Counted from the first letter of the stretch, positions 9,108-18,081 are shown. The stretch is DNA of 50,291 nucleotides from Mucilaginibacter polytrichastri (GCF_001911425.1 NZ_MPPL01000001.1:1588902-1639192), one strand, 5' to 3'. Made by a program: numbers and translations. Notes: a model not told the origin generated them from the sequence alone.

Positions 9108-9731
9108 TTATGGGATATTTAGATACTTATGCGTTTGCAGGGAAATTTCCCATTTGGGGTTGGCCATTACATAATCAATAATAAGCGGGGTAACTTCTTT
9201 TGATTTAGACCATTCGGGTTGTAAATATAGTTTGCAGCCGGGCGATACCAGTTCGGCATATTCTTCGGCCCAGGCAAAATCAGATTTATTAAATACGATC
9301 ACCTTTAGCTCATGCGCCTCTTTGGCAATAGCGGGCTGCGGTGCCTTAAACTTTTTGGGTGATAAACAGATCCAGTCCCAATGACCCGAAAGGGGGTAAG
9401 CGCCCGAAGTTTCAATAAAGGTGGTTACACCGTTTGCCTTCATCTGCGCGGTCAAATAATCGAGGTTATAGATCAGCGGTTCGCCACCGGTAACTACCAC
9501 GGTTTTGGCGGGGAATTGAAGGGCGTTAGTAACAATCTGGTCGGCAGTGGTAAGCGGATGGAGGCTTGCATCCCAGCTCTCTTTAACATCGCACCAGTGG
9601 CAGCCTACATCGCAGCCGCCGAGGCGAATAAAGTATGCGGCCTTGCCGGTATTATATCCTTCGCCCTGTATTGTATAAAACTCCTCCATCAGGGGGAGCA
9701 ACGTGCCATCTTCCGGAACCTGTGCTGTCAT
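9108..9731 (-). CDS. queE: 7-carboxy-7-deazaguanine synthase QueE
   Basis: Radical-SAM enzyme that converts 6-carboxytetrahydropterin to 7-carboxy-7-deazaguanine in the queuosine pathway. The cluster motif is C40-x3-C44-x2-C47 (GGCDVGCHWCDVKESWD), preceded by the family signature EEFYTIQGEGYNTGK; VTGGEPL is the SAM-contacting GGE motif. The ATG at 9731 gives 207 aa and follows the promoter box by 10 bases; a TTG two codons upstream is less likely. The C-terminal part (LYLQPEWSK, SLQTHKYLNIP) is typical of Bacteroidota QueE. No other queuosine gene is nearby. Confidence 0.93.
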   Translation of the reverse strand: MTAQVPEDGTLLPLMEEFYTIQGEGYNTGKAAYFIRLGGCDVGCHWCDVKESWDASLHPLTTADQIVTNALQFPAKTVVVTGGEPLIYNLDYLTAQMKANGVTTFIETSGAYPLSGHWDWICLSPKKFKAPQPAIAKEAHELKVIVFNKSDFAWAEEYAELVSPGCKLYLQPEWSKSKEVTPLIIDYVMANPKWEISLQTHKYLNIP

Positions 9732-9741
9732 TTTCAATCTG

Positions 9742-9749
9742 CAAATATA
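9742..9749 (-). promoter_or_regulatory. Predicted queE promoter, -7 box TATATTTG
   Basis: Minus strand TATATTTG matches TAnnTTTG exactly. The box ends only 10 bases before the queE ATG, so the transcript leader would be about 5 bases, nearly leaderless. Pattern match only. Confidence 0.5.
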
Positions 9750-9829
9750 AAAATAACTAAACTGATGCTTTAATATTTTAGGCTTTTAAATGTTAATATT
9801 ATTATCTATAATTACTTGAAATTCAGCAT

Positions 9830-10597
9830 ATGAGAAAACTTTACGTTTTAATTATACTTTTTGGTGTATTAACGTCCCTCAGTTCATGCGTTGATATTGA
9901 AGAGCACTACAACTTTAAGGCAGACGGATCATGCAATGTGGTTTACGATTTCGATATGAGCCATGCCGTTGCCGTGTTAATGAACCTCATGTCAGACTCG
10001 GTTGCGGCAACCCCGCAGTTTGCTATGGCCAAAGATACCTCCCTAAATTTTTATAATGCCTTACCCGATACCACCCAGCAAAAGCTTAGCGCCGAAGAAA
10101 CTAAACTAGCCAAAAGCAGTAACCTGGATATTAAGATGAACCTGCGTAAAAGCCTCATGAAAATAAGCATCAATCACGAGGCAAAAGATGCTGCCGATCT
10201 TAAATATTATATTGAGCATATTAACCGGGTGGCCAATACCAGCCAGCTAAGCTCGGTAACAAAAGGTAACAAAAATATTAAAGGCTTTGATGCTGCGCAG
10301 ATGATAGTAGGGCAAGACTATTATGATTATGAGATAACCCCCCACAAGTTTTACCGCATTATTGATAAAACCAAGTTCAATAATTTTTTAAAGAAAACAC
10401 AGGCTACTTTTGTAATGGCCAAAGCCTTGCTCATAGAAACCCCCTACAAACTGATACTTAATTTTGCCAAGCCTGTTAAGAAGATAAATAACAGCAAAGC
10501 CATTGTATCTGCCGATCGTAAAACGGTAACCCTGGTTACCAATATGGATGAGGTGATTAAAAACCCATCGTTAATGAACCTGAAAATAGATTTTTAA
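9830..10597 (+). CDS. Predicted lipoprotein, unknown function
   Basis: 255-aa protein with a lipoprotein signal peptide: MRKLYVLIILFGVL, then the lipobox LSSC with Cys20. The mature part is predicted to be anchored in a membrane. It has a beta-rich start (EEHYNFKADGSCNVVYDFDMS), a Lys-rich helical middle and a final beta segment. The N-terminal DGS..VVYDFD pattern resembles small Bacteroidota lipoproteins of unknown role; I cannot name a family. It leads a three-gene cluster with a Rieske protein (7-base gap) and an NTF2-like protein. Confidence 0.75.
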   Translation: MRKLYVLIILFGVLTSLSSCVDIEEHYNFKADGSCNVVYDFDMSHAVAVLMNLMSDSVAATPQFAMAKDTSLNFYNALPDTTQQKLSAEETKLAKSSNLDIKMNLRKSLMKISINHEAKDAADLKYYIEHINRVANTSQLSSVTKGNKNIKGFDAAQMIVGQDYYDYEITPHKFYRIIDKTKFNNFLKKTQATFVMAKALLIETPYKLILNFAKPVKKINNSKAIVSADRKTVTLVTNMDEVIKNPSLMNLKIDF

Positions 10598-10604
10598 GAT
10601 TTTA

Positions 10605-10934
10605 ATGAAGTGGTATAAGGTAGGCAGCATTGGTGAAAACCGGGCTGTGATAAGCAAAGTTGTGGCCGGTGGTAAAAGGCTGTGTTTGGTTAATGATAAC
10701 GATACATTTTTTGCCTTAGCTGCCAAATGCCCGCACGCCGGGGCCGACTTAAGCGAGGGCTGGTGCGAAAATAAAAAACTCATATGCCCCTTTCACCGTT
10801 ATAGTTATGATTTGGCGACAGGCCGGGGTAGCGCCGGGCAAAATGATTATGTAGCAACCTACCCGGTTGAGATTAGGGACAACGCCATTTTTGTAGGCAT
10901 TCCATCATTTTGGGATCAATTAACAAAAAGTTAA
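10605..10934 (+). CDS. Rieske [2Fe-2S] ferredoxin-like protein
   Basis: 109-aa stand-alone Rieske domain. The cluster ligands are C42-x-H44 (KCPHAGADL) and C61-x2-H64 (ICPFHRYSYD), the standard two-Cys two-His set. There is no signal peptide or membrane anchor, so it is probably cytosolic, acting as an electron carrier or as a small subunit such as the NirD/ferredoxin type. The following segment DLATGRG..YPVEIRDNAIFVGI is typical of these ferredoxins. The gap of 7 bases to the lipoprotein gene and 9 bases to the next gene implies one transcript. No partner oxygenase or reductase is in the window. Confidence 0.88.
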   Translation: MKWYKVGSIGENRAVISKVVAGGKRLCLVNDNDTFFALAAKCPHAGADLSEGWCENKKLICPFHRYSYDLATGRGSAGQNDYVATYPVEIRDNAIFVGIPSFWDQLTKS

Positions 10935-10943
10935 ATATAACAT

Positions 10944-11384
10944 ATGAGTACCAGCGATATCGATTTTTTAGTAACCGATTTTTACCAGACCCTTACTTTT
11001 GTAGCCGGAGATAAACCCGATTTAAATGCTTTGGAGGCTCTTTTTCATGAAGAAGCAATACTGATTAATAATACTTTTGGCCGCCCGCTTACTTTTACGC
11101 CCGAAGAGTTTGCCAAAGGCATACAGACTAAGGTTGCAGACGGTAGTATGGAGCAGTTTATGCAGCGCGAGGTATTTTCAAAAACAGAGGTGTTTGGTAA
11201 AATTGCCCAGCGGGTAAGTGTATATGAATACTCTTTCACCGGCCACGAATCGGGCCGGATACCACGTGGCATTAGCTACATACAATGTATCCAGACCGAG
11301 AATAAATGGATGATCTCATCCATGGTATGGCAGGACGAGAATGAGAATTATCTGATTCCACATGAGTATCATATTGAGAGGTAG
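10944..11384 (+). CDS. NTF2/SnoaL-like protein of unknown function
   Basis: 146-aa soluble protein with an NTF2-like alpha+beta pattern: N-terminal helix with DFYQTLTF, LNALEALFHEEAILI (helix then strand), an FTPEEFAKGIQ helix, and paired strands RVSVYEYSFTG, YIQCIQTENKWMISSMVWQDE. Such folds serve as small enzymes or binding proteins; no catalytic residues can be assigned here. It is the third gene of the lipoprotein-Rieske operon. The call rests on overall pattern, so another small alpha+beta fold remains possible. Confidence 0.65.
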   Translation: MSTSDIDFLVTDFYQTLTFVAGDKPDLNALEALFHEEAILINNTFGRPLTFTPEEFAKGIQTKVADGSMEQFMQREVFSKTEVFGKIAQRVSVYEYSFTGHESGRIPRGISYIQCIQTENKWMISSMVWQDENENYLIPHEYHIER

Positions 11385-11443
11385 GGTTTTCAGTTGGCGC
11401 TTGTCTGTTGACTGTAGGAGATGAGTTAAAAGTAAATCAGCAC

Positions 11444-11672
11444 GTCATCCTGAACTTGTTTCAGGATCCCACAGGACAGGTCTGATACATTAAAATCGTA
11501 TAGCTAAGCAAGTGGGATGCTGAAACAAGTTCAGCATGACGGGAGGGAGGAGTAAAAATCAACCAGCACGTCATCCTGAACTTGTTTCAGGATATCACAG
11601 GACAGGTCTGATACATTAAAATCGTATAGCTGAGCAAGTGGGATGCCGAAACAAGTTCGGCATGACGGGAGG
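11444..11672. repeat. Two tandem ~126-bp palindrome doublets
   Basis: Two units, 11444-11547 and 11570-11672, each with a left palindrome (CCTGAA/TTCAGG), spacer with CACAGGACAGGTCTGATAC and GCAAGTGGGAT, and a right palindrome. The right stem is GCTGAA/TTCAGC in unit 1 but GCCGAA/TTCGGC in unit 2, a paired (compensated) change. It is the same element as at 2.9 kb and occupies most of the gap 11385-11783. Confidence 0.9.
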
Positions 11673-11711
11673 AGATGAGCAAGAGTAAAATCAGCAATAC
11701 AGGAGGAGTGA

Positions 11712-11756
11712 AAAACAAAAAGGGGATCAATTTACTACTGATCCCCTTTTTGTTTT
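11712..11756. terminator. Bidirectional intrinsic terminator before folD 3' end
   Basis: Arms AAAACAAAAAGGGGATCA and TGATCCCCTTTTTGTTTT with a short loop. It is symmetrical, so it can end the plus-strand operon 9830-11384 and the minus-strand folD transcript. Confidence 0.85.
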
Positions 11757-11783
11757 ATGCGTTGCTGATAGCCGACAACCCGA

Positions 11784-12665
11784 CTAAGAATATACTTCTT
11801 TATTAGCCGATGCCAGTGTGTTTTTTAGTAATCCAATAATGGTCATTAAACCAACACCGCCCGGTACCGGGGTAATCCATGATGATTTTGGGGCAACGTT
11901 TTCGAAATCAACATCGCCGTATAGTTTGTATCCCGATTTGGTTACGGTTGATGTTTCGCGGTTCATGCCCACGTCAATCACTACAACACCATCTTTAACC
12001 ATATCTGCAGTAATGAAATTCTTTTTACCGATGGCTACGATCAATATATCGGCATCCAGGGTAAATTTCTTGATATCCGGCGTGCGGCTGTGGCAAATGG
12101 TTACGGTGCAGTTACCTGGTTGCGTATTACGTGCCATCAGGATGCTCATTGGCGAACCAACAATATTACTGCGGCCAACAACTACGCAATGTTTACCTGC
12201 AGTATCTATACCATATTCTTTAAGCATTAAGGTAATGCCGTAAGGGGTAGCAGGGATAAACGAAGGCAGGTTGCGTTGCATGCGGCCTAGGTTAACAGGG
12301 TGAAAACCATCAACATCCTTAGCCGGGTTAATCTTCTCGGTTACTTTCTCCGGGTCGATGTGTTTCGGTAACGGTAGTTGAACAATAATGCCATCAATAT
12401 CGGCATCAGCATTAAGTTCTGCTACTTTGGCTAATAATTCTTCTTCGGTAACATCACTTTCGTAGCGTACCAATGATGATTTAAAACCTACCGCTTCGCA
12501 GTTTTTCATTTTGCTGGCCACATAAGTTTCGCTGCCGCCATCGTGCCCAACCAATACCGCAACCAGGTGTGGTTTGCGGCCTGTATTAGCTAATATTTTT
12601 GCTGCTTCTTCAGCTATTTCTAGCTTTAGTTTTTCTGATACGTATTTTCCGTCGAGTAAATTCAT
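11784..12665 (-). CDS. folD: Bifunctional methylenetetrahydrofolate dehydrogenase/cyclohydrolase FolD
   Basis: Interconverts 5,10-methylene-, 5,10-methenyl- and 10-formyl-tetrahydrofolate with NADP. Diagnostic motifs: [17 protein letters not shown] (includes the catalytic Lys of YxxxK), [24 protein letters not shown], the NADP-binding [11 protein letters not shown], and the C-terminal [13 protein letters not shown]. The ATG at 12665 gives 293 aa, the normal size; an upstream TTG (12731) would add residues encoded by the GAGATNT heptad repeats and is unlikely. It lies downstream of lepA on the same strand, separated by an inverted heptad repeat, and ends with TAG. Confidence 0.95.
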   Translation of the reverse strand: MNLLDGKYVSEKLKLEIAEEAAKILANTGRKPHLVAVLVGHDGGSETYVASKMKNCEAVGFKSSLVRYESDVTEEELLAKVAELNADADIDGIIVQLPLPKHIDPEKVTEKINPAKDVDGFHPVNLGRMQRNLPSFIPATPYGITLMLKEYGIDTAGKHCVVVGRSNIVGSPMSILMARNTQPGNCTVTICHSRTPDIKKFTLDADILIVAIGKKNFITADMVKDGVVVIDVGMNRETSTVTKSGYKLYGDVDFENVAPKSSWITPVPGGVGLMTIIGLLKNTLASANKEVYS

Positions 12666-12667
12666 AA

Positions 12668-12813
12668 GATGAGATGTGAGATATGAGATATGAGATTTGA
12701 GACAGAAGTCTTTCGGCTCACACCCGATCAATCCTATTTTAATTATATTTAATTAGATATGAGATTTGAAACGGGAGCTTTCTCTCATATCTCAAATCTC
12801 ATATCTCAAATCT
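12668..12813. repeat. Inverted array of GAGATNT heptads between lepA and folD
   Basis: The left arm (12668-12702) reads as four to five tandem heptads of the form GAGATNT (N = A, G or T). The right arm (12781-12813) carries the same heptads in reverse complement, and a further short copy lies at 12755-12770. The arms can pair over about 30 bases to form a long hairpin in the lepA-folD transcript. The sequence is low-complexity and purine-rich. Whether it is a terminator, a processing site or replication slippage cannot be told; no T-run follows. Confidence 0.75.
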
Positions 12814-12816
12814 AAC

Positions 12817-14604
12817 TTAATCTAATTTCAATACCGCCATAAACGCTGATTGTGGTATTTCTACGTTACCAACCTGACGCATGCGTTTTTTACCTTTTTT
12901 CTGTTTCTCCAGCAGTTTACGCTTACGGGAAATATCGCCACCATAACATTTAGCGGTAACATCTTTACGTAAAGCTTTCACGGTTTCGCGGGCAATAATT
13001 TTTGCACCTATAGAAGCCTGGATAATAATTTCGAATTGCTGGCGAGGGATGAGCTCCTTCAGCTTTTCGCAGATCTTTTTACCGAAATCGTAAGAGTTGC
13101 TACGGTGGATCAGTGACGACAAGGCATCAACAGGCTCGGCATTCAAGCGGATATCCAAACGCACTAAGTCCGACTGGCGGTAACCAATCTGGGTATAATC
13201 AAACGAGGCGTAACCTTTAGATATGGTTTTTAGCCTGTCGTAAAAATCAAATACAATTTCGCCCATCGGTAGTTCGAAAACCAGCTCAACCCTGTCAGAC
13301 GTTAAATACGACTGGTTAACAATTGAGCCTCTTTTCTGAATACATAAGGACATGATCGGCCCAACAAACTCTGATTTTGTGATGATGTTGGCCTTAATGT
13401 AAGGCTCTTCCACATAATCAATTTTGCTTGGGTCTGGCAGGTCAGACGGGTTATTCACCAGCATCTCTTCGCCCTTGGTGGTATAAGCCAGGTAAGATAC
13501 GTTGGGTACGGTGGTAATTACCGTCATATCAAACTCGCGCTCTAAACGCTCCTGGATAATCTCCATGTGCAGCATCCCTAAGAAACCGCAACGGAAACCA
13601 AAGCCTAAAGCAGCAGATGACTCGGGTTCGAAAACCAATGAAGCATCATTCAGCTGCAGCTTACCCATTGAGTCGCGCAGTTCTTCGTAATCCTCGGTAT
13701 CAACCGGGTAAATGCCGGCAAATACCATTGGTTTTACCTCTTCAAACCCCTGGATACCTTGTGCAGCCGGGCGTTCAATTAGGGTAATGGTATCACCAAC
13801 TTTAACCTCTTTAGCTTCTTTAATACCGGAAATGATGTAACCTACGTCGCCGGTTTTAATCACATCCTTAGGCGTGGGGTGCAGTTTCAGCGTACCAACT
13901 TCATCGGCCAAATACTCTTTACCGGTGGCCATAAACTTAACCTTAGTATTTTTCCTGATCTCTCCGTTTACCACCTTAAAATAGGCTATAATACCGCGGA
14001 ACGAGTTAAACACCGAGTCGAAGATCAAAGCCTGAAGCGGAGCATCGGGGTCGCCAACCGGGGCCGGTACACGCTCAATAATAGCGGCTAATATATCCAA
14101 TACGCCTAAGCCGGTTTTACCCGATGCGGCCAAAATATCTTCGCGTTTACAACCAATCAGGTCAACAATCTGGTCTTTCACTTCCTCTGGCATAGCGCCG
14201 GGAAGGTCCATTTTGTTTAACACCGGGATAATCTCCAGGTCGTTCTCCAGCGCCAGGTACAGGTTTGATATCGTTTGCGCCTGTATACCTTGCGAGGCAT
14301 CAACAATCAGCAATGCACCTTCGCAGGCAGCAATAGAGCGCGAAACCTCGTACGAGAAATCGACGTGGCCGGGCGTGTCGATCAAATTCAATATATATTC
14401 CTGTCCATCCAATGTATAATTCATTTGGATGGCGTGGCTTTTAATGGTAATACCACGTTCGCGTTCCAAGTCCATATCGTCAAGCAATTGTGCCTGCGAT
14501 TCGCGTTTGGTAACGGTGTTGGTATATTCAAGCAACCTATCGGCGAGCGTGCTCTTACCGTGGTCGATGTGTGCAATGATGCAAAAGTTACGTATGTGCT
14601 GCAT
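12817..14604 (-). CDS. lepA: Elongation factor 4 (LepA), ribosome-associated GTPase
   Basis: Translational GTPase that acts on the ribosome in translation initiation/elongation quality. The G1 motif AHIDHGKST is at residues 11-19, [10 protein letters not shown] is the switch I region, DTPGHVDF is G3 and NKMDLPGA is G4. EF-G-like domains II-V follow, and the LepA-specific C-terminal domain ends the protein ([20 protein letters not shown]). The ATG at 14604 (MQHIRNF) gives 595 aa and aligns with the known LepA start; a TTG four codons upstream overlaps the promoter box. All domains are complete. Confidence 0.97.
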   Translation of the reverse strand: MQHIRNFCIIAHIDHGKSTLADRLLEYTNTVTKRESQAQLLDDMDLERERGITIKSHAIQMNYTLDGQEYILNLIDTPGHVDFSYEVSRSIAACEGALLIVDASQGIQAQTISNLYLALENDLEIIPVLNKMDLPGAMPEEVKDQIVDLIGCKREDILAASGKTGLGVLDILAAIIERVPAPVGDPDAPLQALIFDSVFNSFRGIIAYFKVVNGEIRKNTKVKFMATGKEYLADEVGTLKLHPTPKDVIKTGDVGYIISGIKEAKEVKVGDTITLIERPAAQGIQGFEEVKPMVFAGIYPVDTEDYEELRDSMGKLQLNDASLVFEPESSAALGFGFRCGFLGMLHMEIIQERLEREFDMTVITTVPNVSYLAYTTKGEEMLVNNPSDLPDPSKIDYVEEPYIKANIITKSEFVGPIMSLCIQKRGSIVNQSYLTSDRVELVFELPMGEIVFDFYDRLKTISKGYASFDYTQIGYRQSDLVRLDIRLNAEPVDALSSLIHRSNSYDFGKKICEKLKELIPRQQFEIIIQASIGAKIIARETVKALRKDVTAKCYGGDISRKRKLLEKQKKGKKRMRQVGNVEIPQSAFMAVLKLD

Positions 14605-14613
14605 TTCGAACCG

Positions 14614-14621
14614 CAAAAATA
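14614..14621 (-). promoter_or_regulatory. Predicted lepA promoter, -7 box TATTTTTG
   Basis: Minus strand TATTTTTG matches TAnnTTTG and ends just 9 bases before the lepA ATG, giving a predicted leader of about 3-5 bases. This would be a nearly leaderless mRNA. Pattern match only. Confidence 0.5.
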
Positions 14622-14677
14622 AGGTTTTTGAGGGATAAAATTGTTATGAATATCTACAAAACACTTACTTTAGCTAT

Positions 14678-15562
14678 ATGGCCCTATCAGCTGATTTGGT
14701 GGACTTTCTGCAAAGTAAATTATCTGCGCTGCTAAACCGGCAGGTGCAGATAAACAGTACCAAACCCGTAAGCGGCGGCAGTATTAACCAGGCTTATTGC
14801 CTACATAGTAATGCCGGCAAATACATGCTAAAGCTTAACAGCAGGTACACATACCCCAATATGTTTGCCTGCGAAAGTGATGGGCTTAAAGCTATTGCCG
14901 CAACCTGTACCATTGCCGTACCCCAAGTTATTTTGCAGGACGAGCTGGATGATGATAGCTTTTTGATTTTACAATGGATAGAAACCCGGAAGCCTACTGA
15001 AGCAGCATCTAAACTTTTAGGCAGGCAGCTGGCCCAAATGCACCGCAACAGCACAGGTTATTTTGGTTTAGACAGTGATAATTACATGGGCTCATTGCCG
15101 CAAAGCAACCGGAAGCACCATAACTGGACCAGCTTTTTTATCGAAGAACGCCTGCAACCTATGGTTAAAATTGGGGTTGATAAGAAACTGCTCAACCATG
15201 CCGATGTTGCCAAATTTGAAACGCTTTATAACAAGCTAAATGTTTTATTTGAGGAAGAGCCATCATCTCTGATTCATGGCGATCTGTGGGGCGGTAATTA
15301 CCTCATCAGTACAGATGCAACTCCTTACCTTATTGACCCTGCTGTGAGTTATGGTAACCGCGAGTTTGATATTGCCATGACTACCTTATTCGGTGGTTTT
15401 TCAGAATCATTTTACTCGGCCTACCACGAAAGTTTCCCCTTGAATATAGGATGGCAGGAGCGAATAGCCCTGTGGAATTTGTATCCTTTACTGCTGCACC
15501 TGAATTTGTTTGGAGCCGGGTATCTGGGGCAGGTGAGGGATGGGGTAGAAGCGTATGTTTGA
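14678..15562 (+). CDS. Fructosamine/ketosamine-3-kinase family protein
   Basis: Expected to phosphorylate fructosamines (Amadori products) on the sugar 3-OH, destabilising them so that proteins are deglycated. The 294-aa kinase has the nucleotide-binding start VSGGSINQAYCL, a Lys in YMLKLN, the catalytic loop LIHGDLWGGNYL (about residue 205) and the metal-binding PYLIDPAVSYGNREFDIAMT, which are the family hallmarks. It ends with the usual LYPLLLHLNLFGAGY helix. It is divergent from lepA across 73 bases, with a near-consensus box TACTTTAG at 14666 just ahead of the ATG. Substrate specificity is inferred from the family only. Confidence 0.9.
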   Translation: MALSADLVDFLQSKLSALLNRQVQINSTKPVSGGSINQAYCLHSNAGKYMLKLNSRYTYPNMFACESDGLKAIAATCTIAVPQVILQDELDDDSFLILQWIETRKPTEAASKLLGRQLAQMHRNSTGYFGLDSDNYMGSLPQSNRKHHNWTSFFIEERLQPMVKIGVDKKLLNHADVAKFETLYNKLNVLFEEEPSSLIHGDLWGGNYLISTDATPYLIDPAVSYGNREFDIAMTTLFGGFSESFYSAYHESFPLNIGWQERIALWNLYPLLLHLNLFGAGYLGQVRDGVEAYV

Positions 15563-15645
15563 TAATAAGCAACGCATAGTTAAAAACACTTTATTGAGGT
15601 ACGAAGCAATCTCAGGCCGATTCGTACTATTTACAAATAAGAAAA

Positions 15646-16383
15646 TCATGTGCTTGCTTTAGGTATTTTACATAATTCGACAAAGTATAATCCAAAGCTT
15701 GTAAACTCAAATCCATCTGATCTTCTTAAATCATTGTAGGTATCTTCGTCTTTATTTGCCAAGGTTGGAAGAGATGGTCTGAAAATATGATAGGATAAGA
15801 GTCTTTCCATATATAGTTCTACCATCTCATGAGTAGTGTTAAGTTTATAAGGCATAGGATGTAATGTAAACCCAAATAGCTCTTTGGTAAATGGGATATC
15901 AGATTCTACAAGCTTATCAGAAGAGGCTTTACCTGCTGATTCCAGTGGATATTTCTGAAAATGTTTATGCCTTGCTTCGCTCTCAACATATTGTTCATAA
16001 ATAATATCAATAAGTAAAAGTTCCTTGTCGCTTATGCTTTTCATCATTTCAATACATCTTAAATCAAATGATTGATCCGTATTACTATAGCGGATGTTGG
16101 AGATTATTCTAGCCCATCTATCTTGTACCGTATCATTACTTTCTAACGACATGTTTTCAAGAAGAGGAGCGATCAGTTTTAGATTTATTTTATTAGGATC
16201 TATCCCAAATTTTTCACTGTATGCTATCGACTTATTATAGATTTTTATTTGATTTTTAAGGCGCTGGTATCTTATGGCATCTGCAAAAAGTTTACCACTT
16301 TCACTGAAAAAGTCTCCAAAAAGAGCATATTCCATTTGCTTAACATTCTCCTGAAATCCTTTGGGTAGGTTTGATAAGTTCAT
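15646..16383 (-). CDS. DUF4393 / Abi-alpha-like protein
   Basis: 245-aa mostly helical protein. The block GDFFSESGKLFADAIRYQRLKNQ, then FGIDPNKINLKLIAPLLENMSLES and QDRWARIISNI, and then the IEMMKSISDKELLLIDIIY segment, match the pattern I know for DUF4393 (Abi-alpha), proteins linked to abortive infection. No signal peptide or membrane segment. The gene is clearly more AT-rich than lepA, the kinase and the polymerase around it, has no operon partner and sits alone, as expected for a recently gained cargo gene. The family call is from memory of the pattern; phage defence is inference. Confidence 0.65.
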   Translation of the reverse strand: MNLSNLPKGFQENVKQMEYALFGDFFSESGKLFADAIRYQRLKNQIKIYNKSIAYSEKFGIDPNKINLKLIAPLLENMSLESNDTVQDRWARIISNIRYSNTDQSFDLRCIEMMKSISDKELLLIDIIYEQYVESEARHKHFQKYPLESAGKASSDKLVESDIPFTKELFGFTLHPMPYKLNTTHEMVELYMERLLSYHIFRPSLPTLANKDEDTYNDLRRSDGFEFTSFGLYFVELCKIPKAST

Positions 16384-16507
16384 TACTGGAAAAATATAAT
16401 TTGTTTAATTAGGGATTTTTAAATCCCCAACCGTGTTAATCACTCGTTGCAAACGAGCGCAAGTATTTTCTGTCTTGATTCTTGTCTCTCGATTCTTGCT
16501 TCTCTTC

Positions 16508-17818
16508 TTAATCGTATCTCGGTATTGCCGCATAATCCAGGTCTGTGAGGTCTTTTACAGAGCCGAAGCCAATTACGTCTTTAATTACCTTGTTGTCTGT
16601 TAGTTCAACAGCACGCATTATTTTGTTGTGGCCAAACTGATCTTTAATGGCATGCATGGTTTTGCGGGCGGTTTCTTTTTTGTCCATGTCTTCAAATAGC
16701 GAGTACAGCATGTTGCCATTGTTTACGAAGTTGGTTACCGAAAGCCGCAGACTGGTGATCTGGTTGTTAAAGATGGGGGCGCATTTGGTGGTTTCCTCAA
16801 ATTTGGCAATCCGTACCTTAACCATATTCATAAGGGTTATGGCATCTTGCATGGGGGTAGATATGGTAAAGCCATCTTCCCAACGGGAACCATCTGTATA
16901 ATGACAACTAAAACCAACCGCTTTGCAGTAAAATTTATGGCGCACCATGCGTTTTTCTAAAGTGCAACAAAGAGTTAAAAACAATTGCTCCATATATTCG
17001 GCGCTTGCGCGTTTTTCTTTAGATACCTGGCGCATGGCTTGCATACCCTTGTATTCGTGCGCTACAATATTGGTTTCAATAAAATTAAGCCGGTAATGCC
17101 AGTAAATGCCCTCAATGCTCTTAAAAATGGCTTTTAATTTATGCGGATCGGCATAGCGCATTTCTAAAGGCGTATTAATGCCAGCACGCTCCAGCCGGTA
17201 ACACATCTGTTTGCCAATACCAGGCAGATTACCTAGTTTAAGCCTGCCAAGTACAGCATCAATGTTGTTTTGGTCTATTAATTGCAATCCGGCATTTGCA
17301 CCTTCGTTTTTTTTGCCGATAACAGAGCCAAGCTTGGCCAAAAAAGCATTAGGCGCAATGCCGATAGAGCAGGACAGGAAGTCACCAACCTTGTCAAGTA
17401 TATCCTGCTTAATTTTTCGGGCAAGTACTTCGGGGTCGGGGTGTACCAGTTTATAATCTGTGAGGTTAATAATTGCCTCGTCGATGCTTTTGGGTACTAC
17501 ATCCTGGCAGTATTGCTGCAAAATAGAGATGATCTTCACATGAAATTCGCGGTAACGGGTGGGGTTACTTTCTACAGGGATAAAATCCGGACAGATCTCC
17601 ATTACCTCATTTAAACGGGTGCCGGCTTTAATGCCAAGTGCCTTGGCTTCTTTAGAGAGCGATATTACACAGCCATACTTACCCGTATAAACACAAACGC
17701 CAACAGGGCGACCGCGCAGCCAAAAATTAACTTGTTGTTCGCAACGCGCAAAAAAACTGTCCATGTCTACAAATAGTACACGGGCCTCGGTTTTGGCATG
17801 GATGGAGTTTTGATTCAC
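16508..17818 (-). CDS. Y-family DNA polymerase (DinB/UmuC type)
   Basis: Translesion DNA polymerase of 436 aa. The catalytic carboxylates are present: D18 in FVDMDSFFARCEQQ, and D113 and E114 in KSIDEAIIN. GCVISLSKEAKALGIK is the fingers motif. LPGIGKQMCYRLERAGI is the thumb helix-hairpin-helix, followed by the little-finger domain. With the active site intact it is not an inactive ImuB. The motif style lies between DinB and UmuC, so no symbol is given. The start is GTG at 17818 because an in-frame stop lies two codons upstream and the next ATG falls inside the catalytic motif. No UmuD-like gene is adjacent. Confidence 0.9.
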   Translation of the reverse strand: MNQNSIHAKTEARVLFVDMDSFFARCEQQVNFWLRGRPVGVCVYTGKYGCVISLSKEAKALGIKAGTRLNEVMEICPDFIPVESNPTRYREFHVKIISILQQYCQDVVPKSIDEAIINLTDYKLVHPDPEVLARKIKQDILDKVGDFLSCSIGIAPNAFLAKLGSVIGKKNEGANAGLQLIDQNNIDAVLGRLKLGNLPGIGKQMCYRLERAGINTPLEMRYADPHKLKAIFKSIEGIYWHYRLNFIETNIVAHEYKGMQAMRQVSKEKRASAEYMEQLFLTLCCTLEKRMVRHKFYCKAVGFSCHYTDGSRWEDGFTISTPMQDAITLMNMVKVRIAKFEETTKCAPIFNNQITSLRLSVTNFVNNGNMLYSLFEDMDKKETARKTMHAIKDQFGHNKIMRAVELTDNKVIKDVIGFGSVKDLTDLDYAAIPRYD

Positions 17819-17948
17819 AATTCAAAATTGCTAATATTTTTAGTAAAAACAATAATAAATCGTGTTTATTTTACAACCTTAGGGTGGTGTAAGGCTACGT
17901 TACGATGCGCTAAGCACCGGGGTGGGAGCTTATGTTAAAATAATTTGT

Positions 17949-18034
17949 GTCATTTTGAATGTAATGAAGAATCTTCTTCGATCTGCAAGGCAGCTCTATT
18001 AATGCAGAAGATTCTTCATTACATTCAGAATGAC
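17949..18034. repeat. 86-bp near-perfect inverted repeat
   Basis: The left arm begins GTCATTTTGAATGTAATGAA and the right arm ends TTCATTACATTCAGAATGAC. About 30 bases pair, with one mismatch and a small bulge, leaving a loop of about 20 bases. It differs in sequence from the GCCGAA palindromes and is a second repeat family in this window (single copy here). It could be a small non-autonomous element or a strong hairpin at the 5' side of the polymerase gene. No coding content. Confidence 0.85.
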
Positions 18035-18081
18035 AATGGGGAGAGAAATCAAGTTTAAATTATTAATTCTGCTACCTGTGC

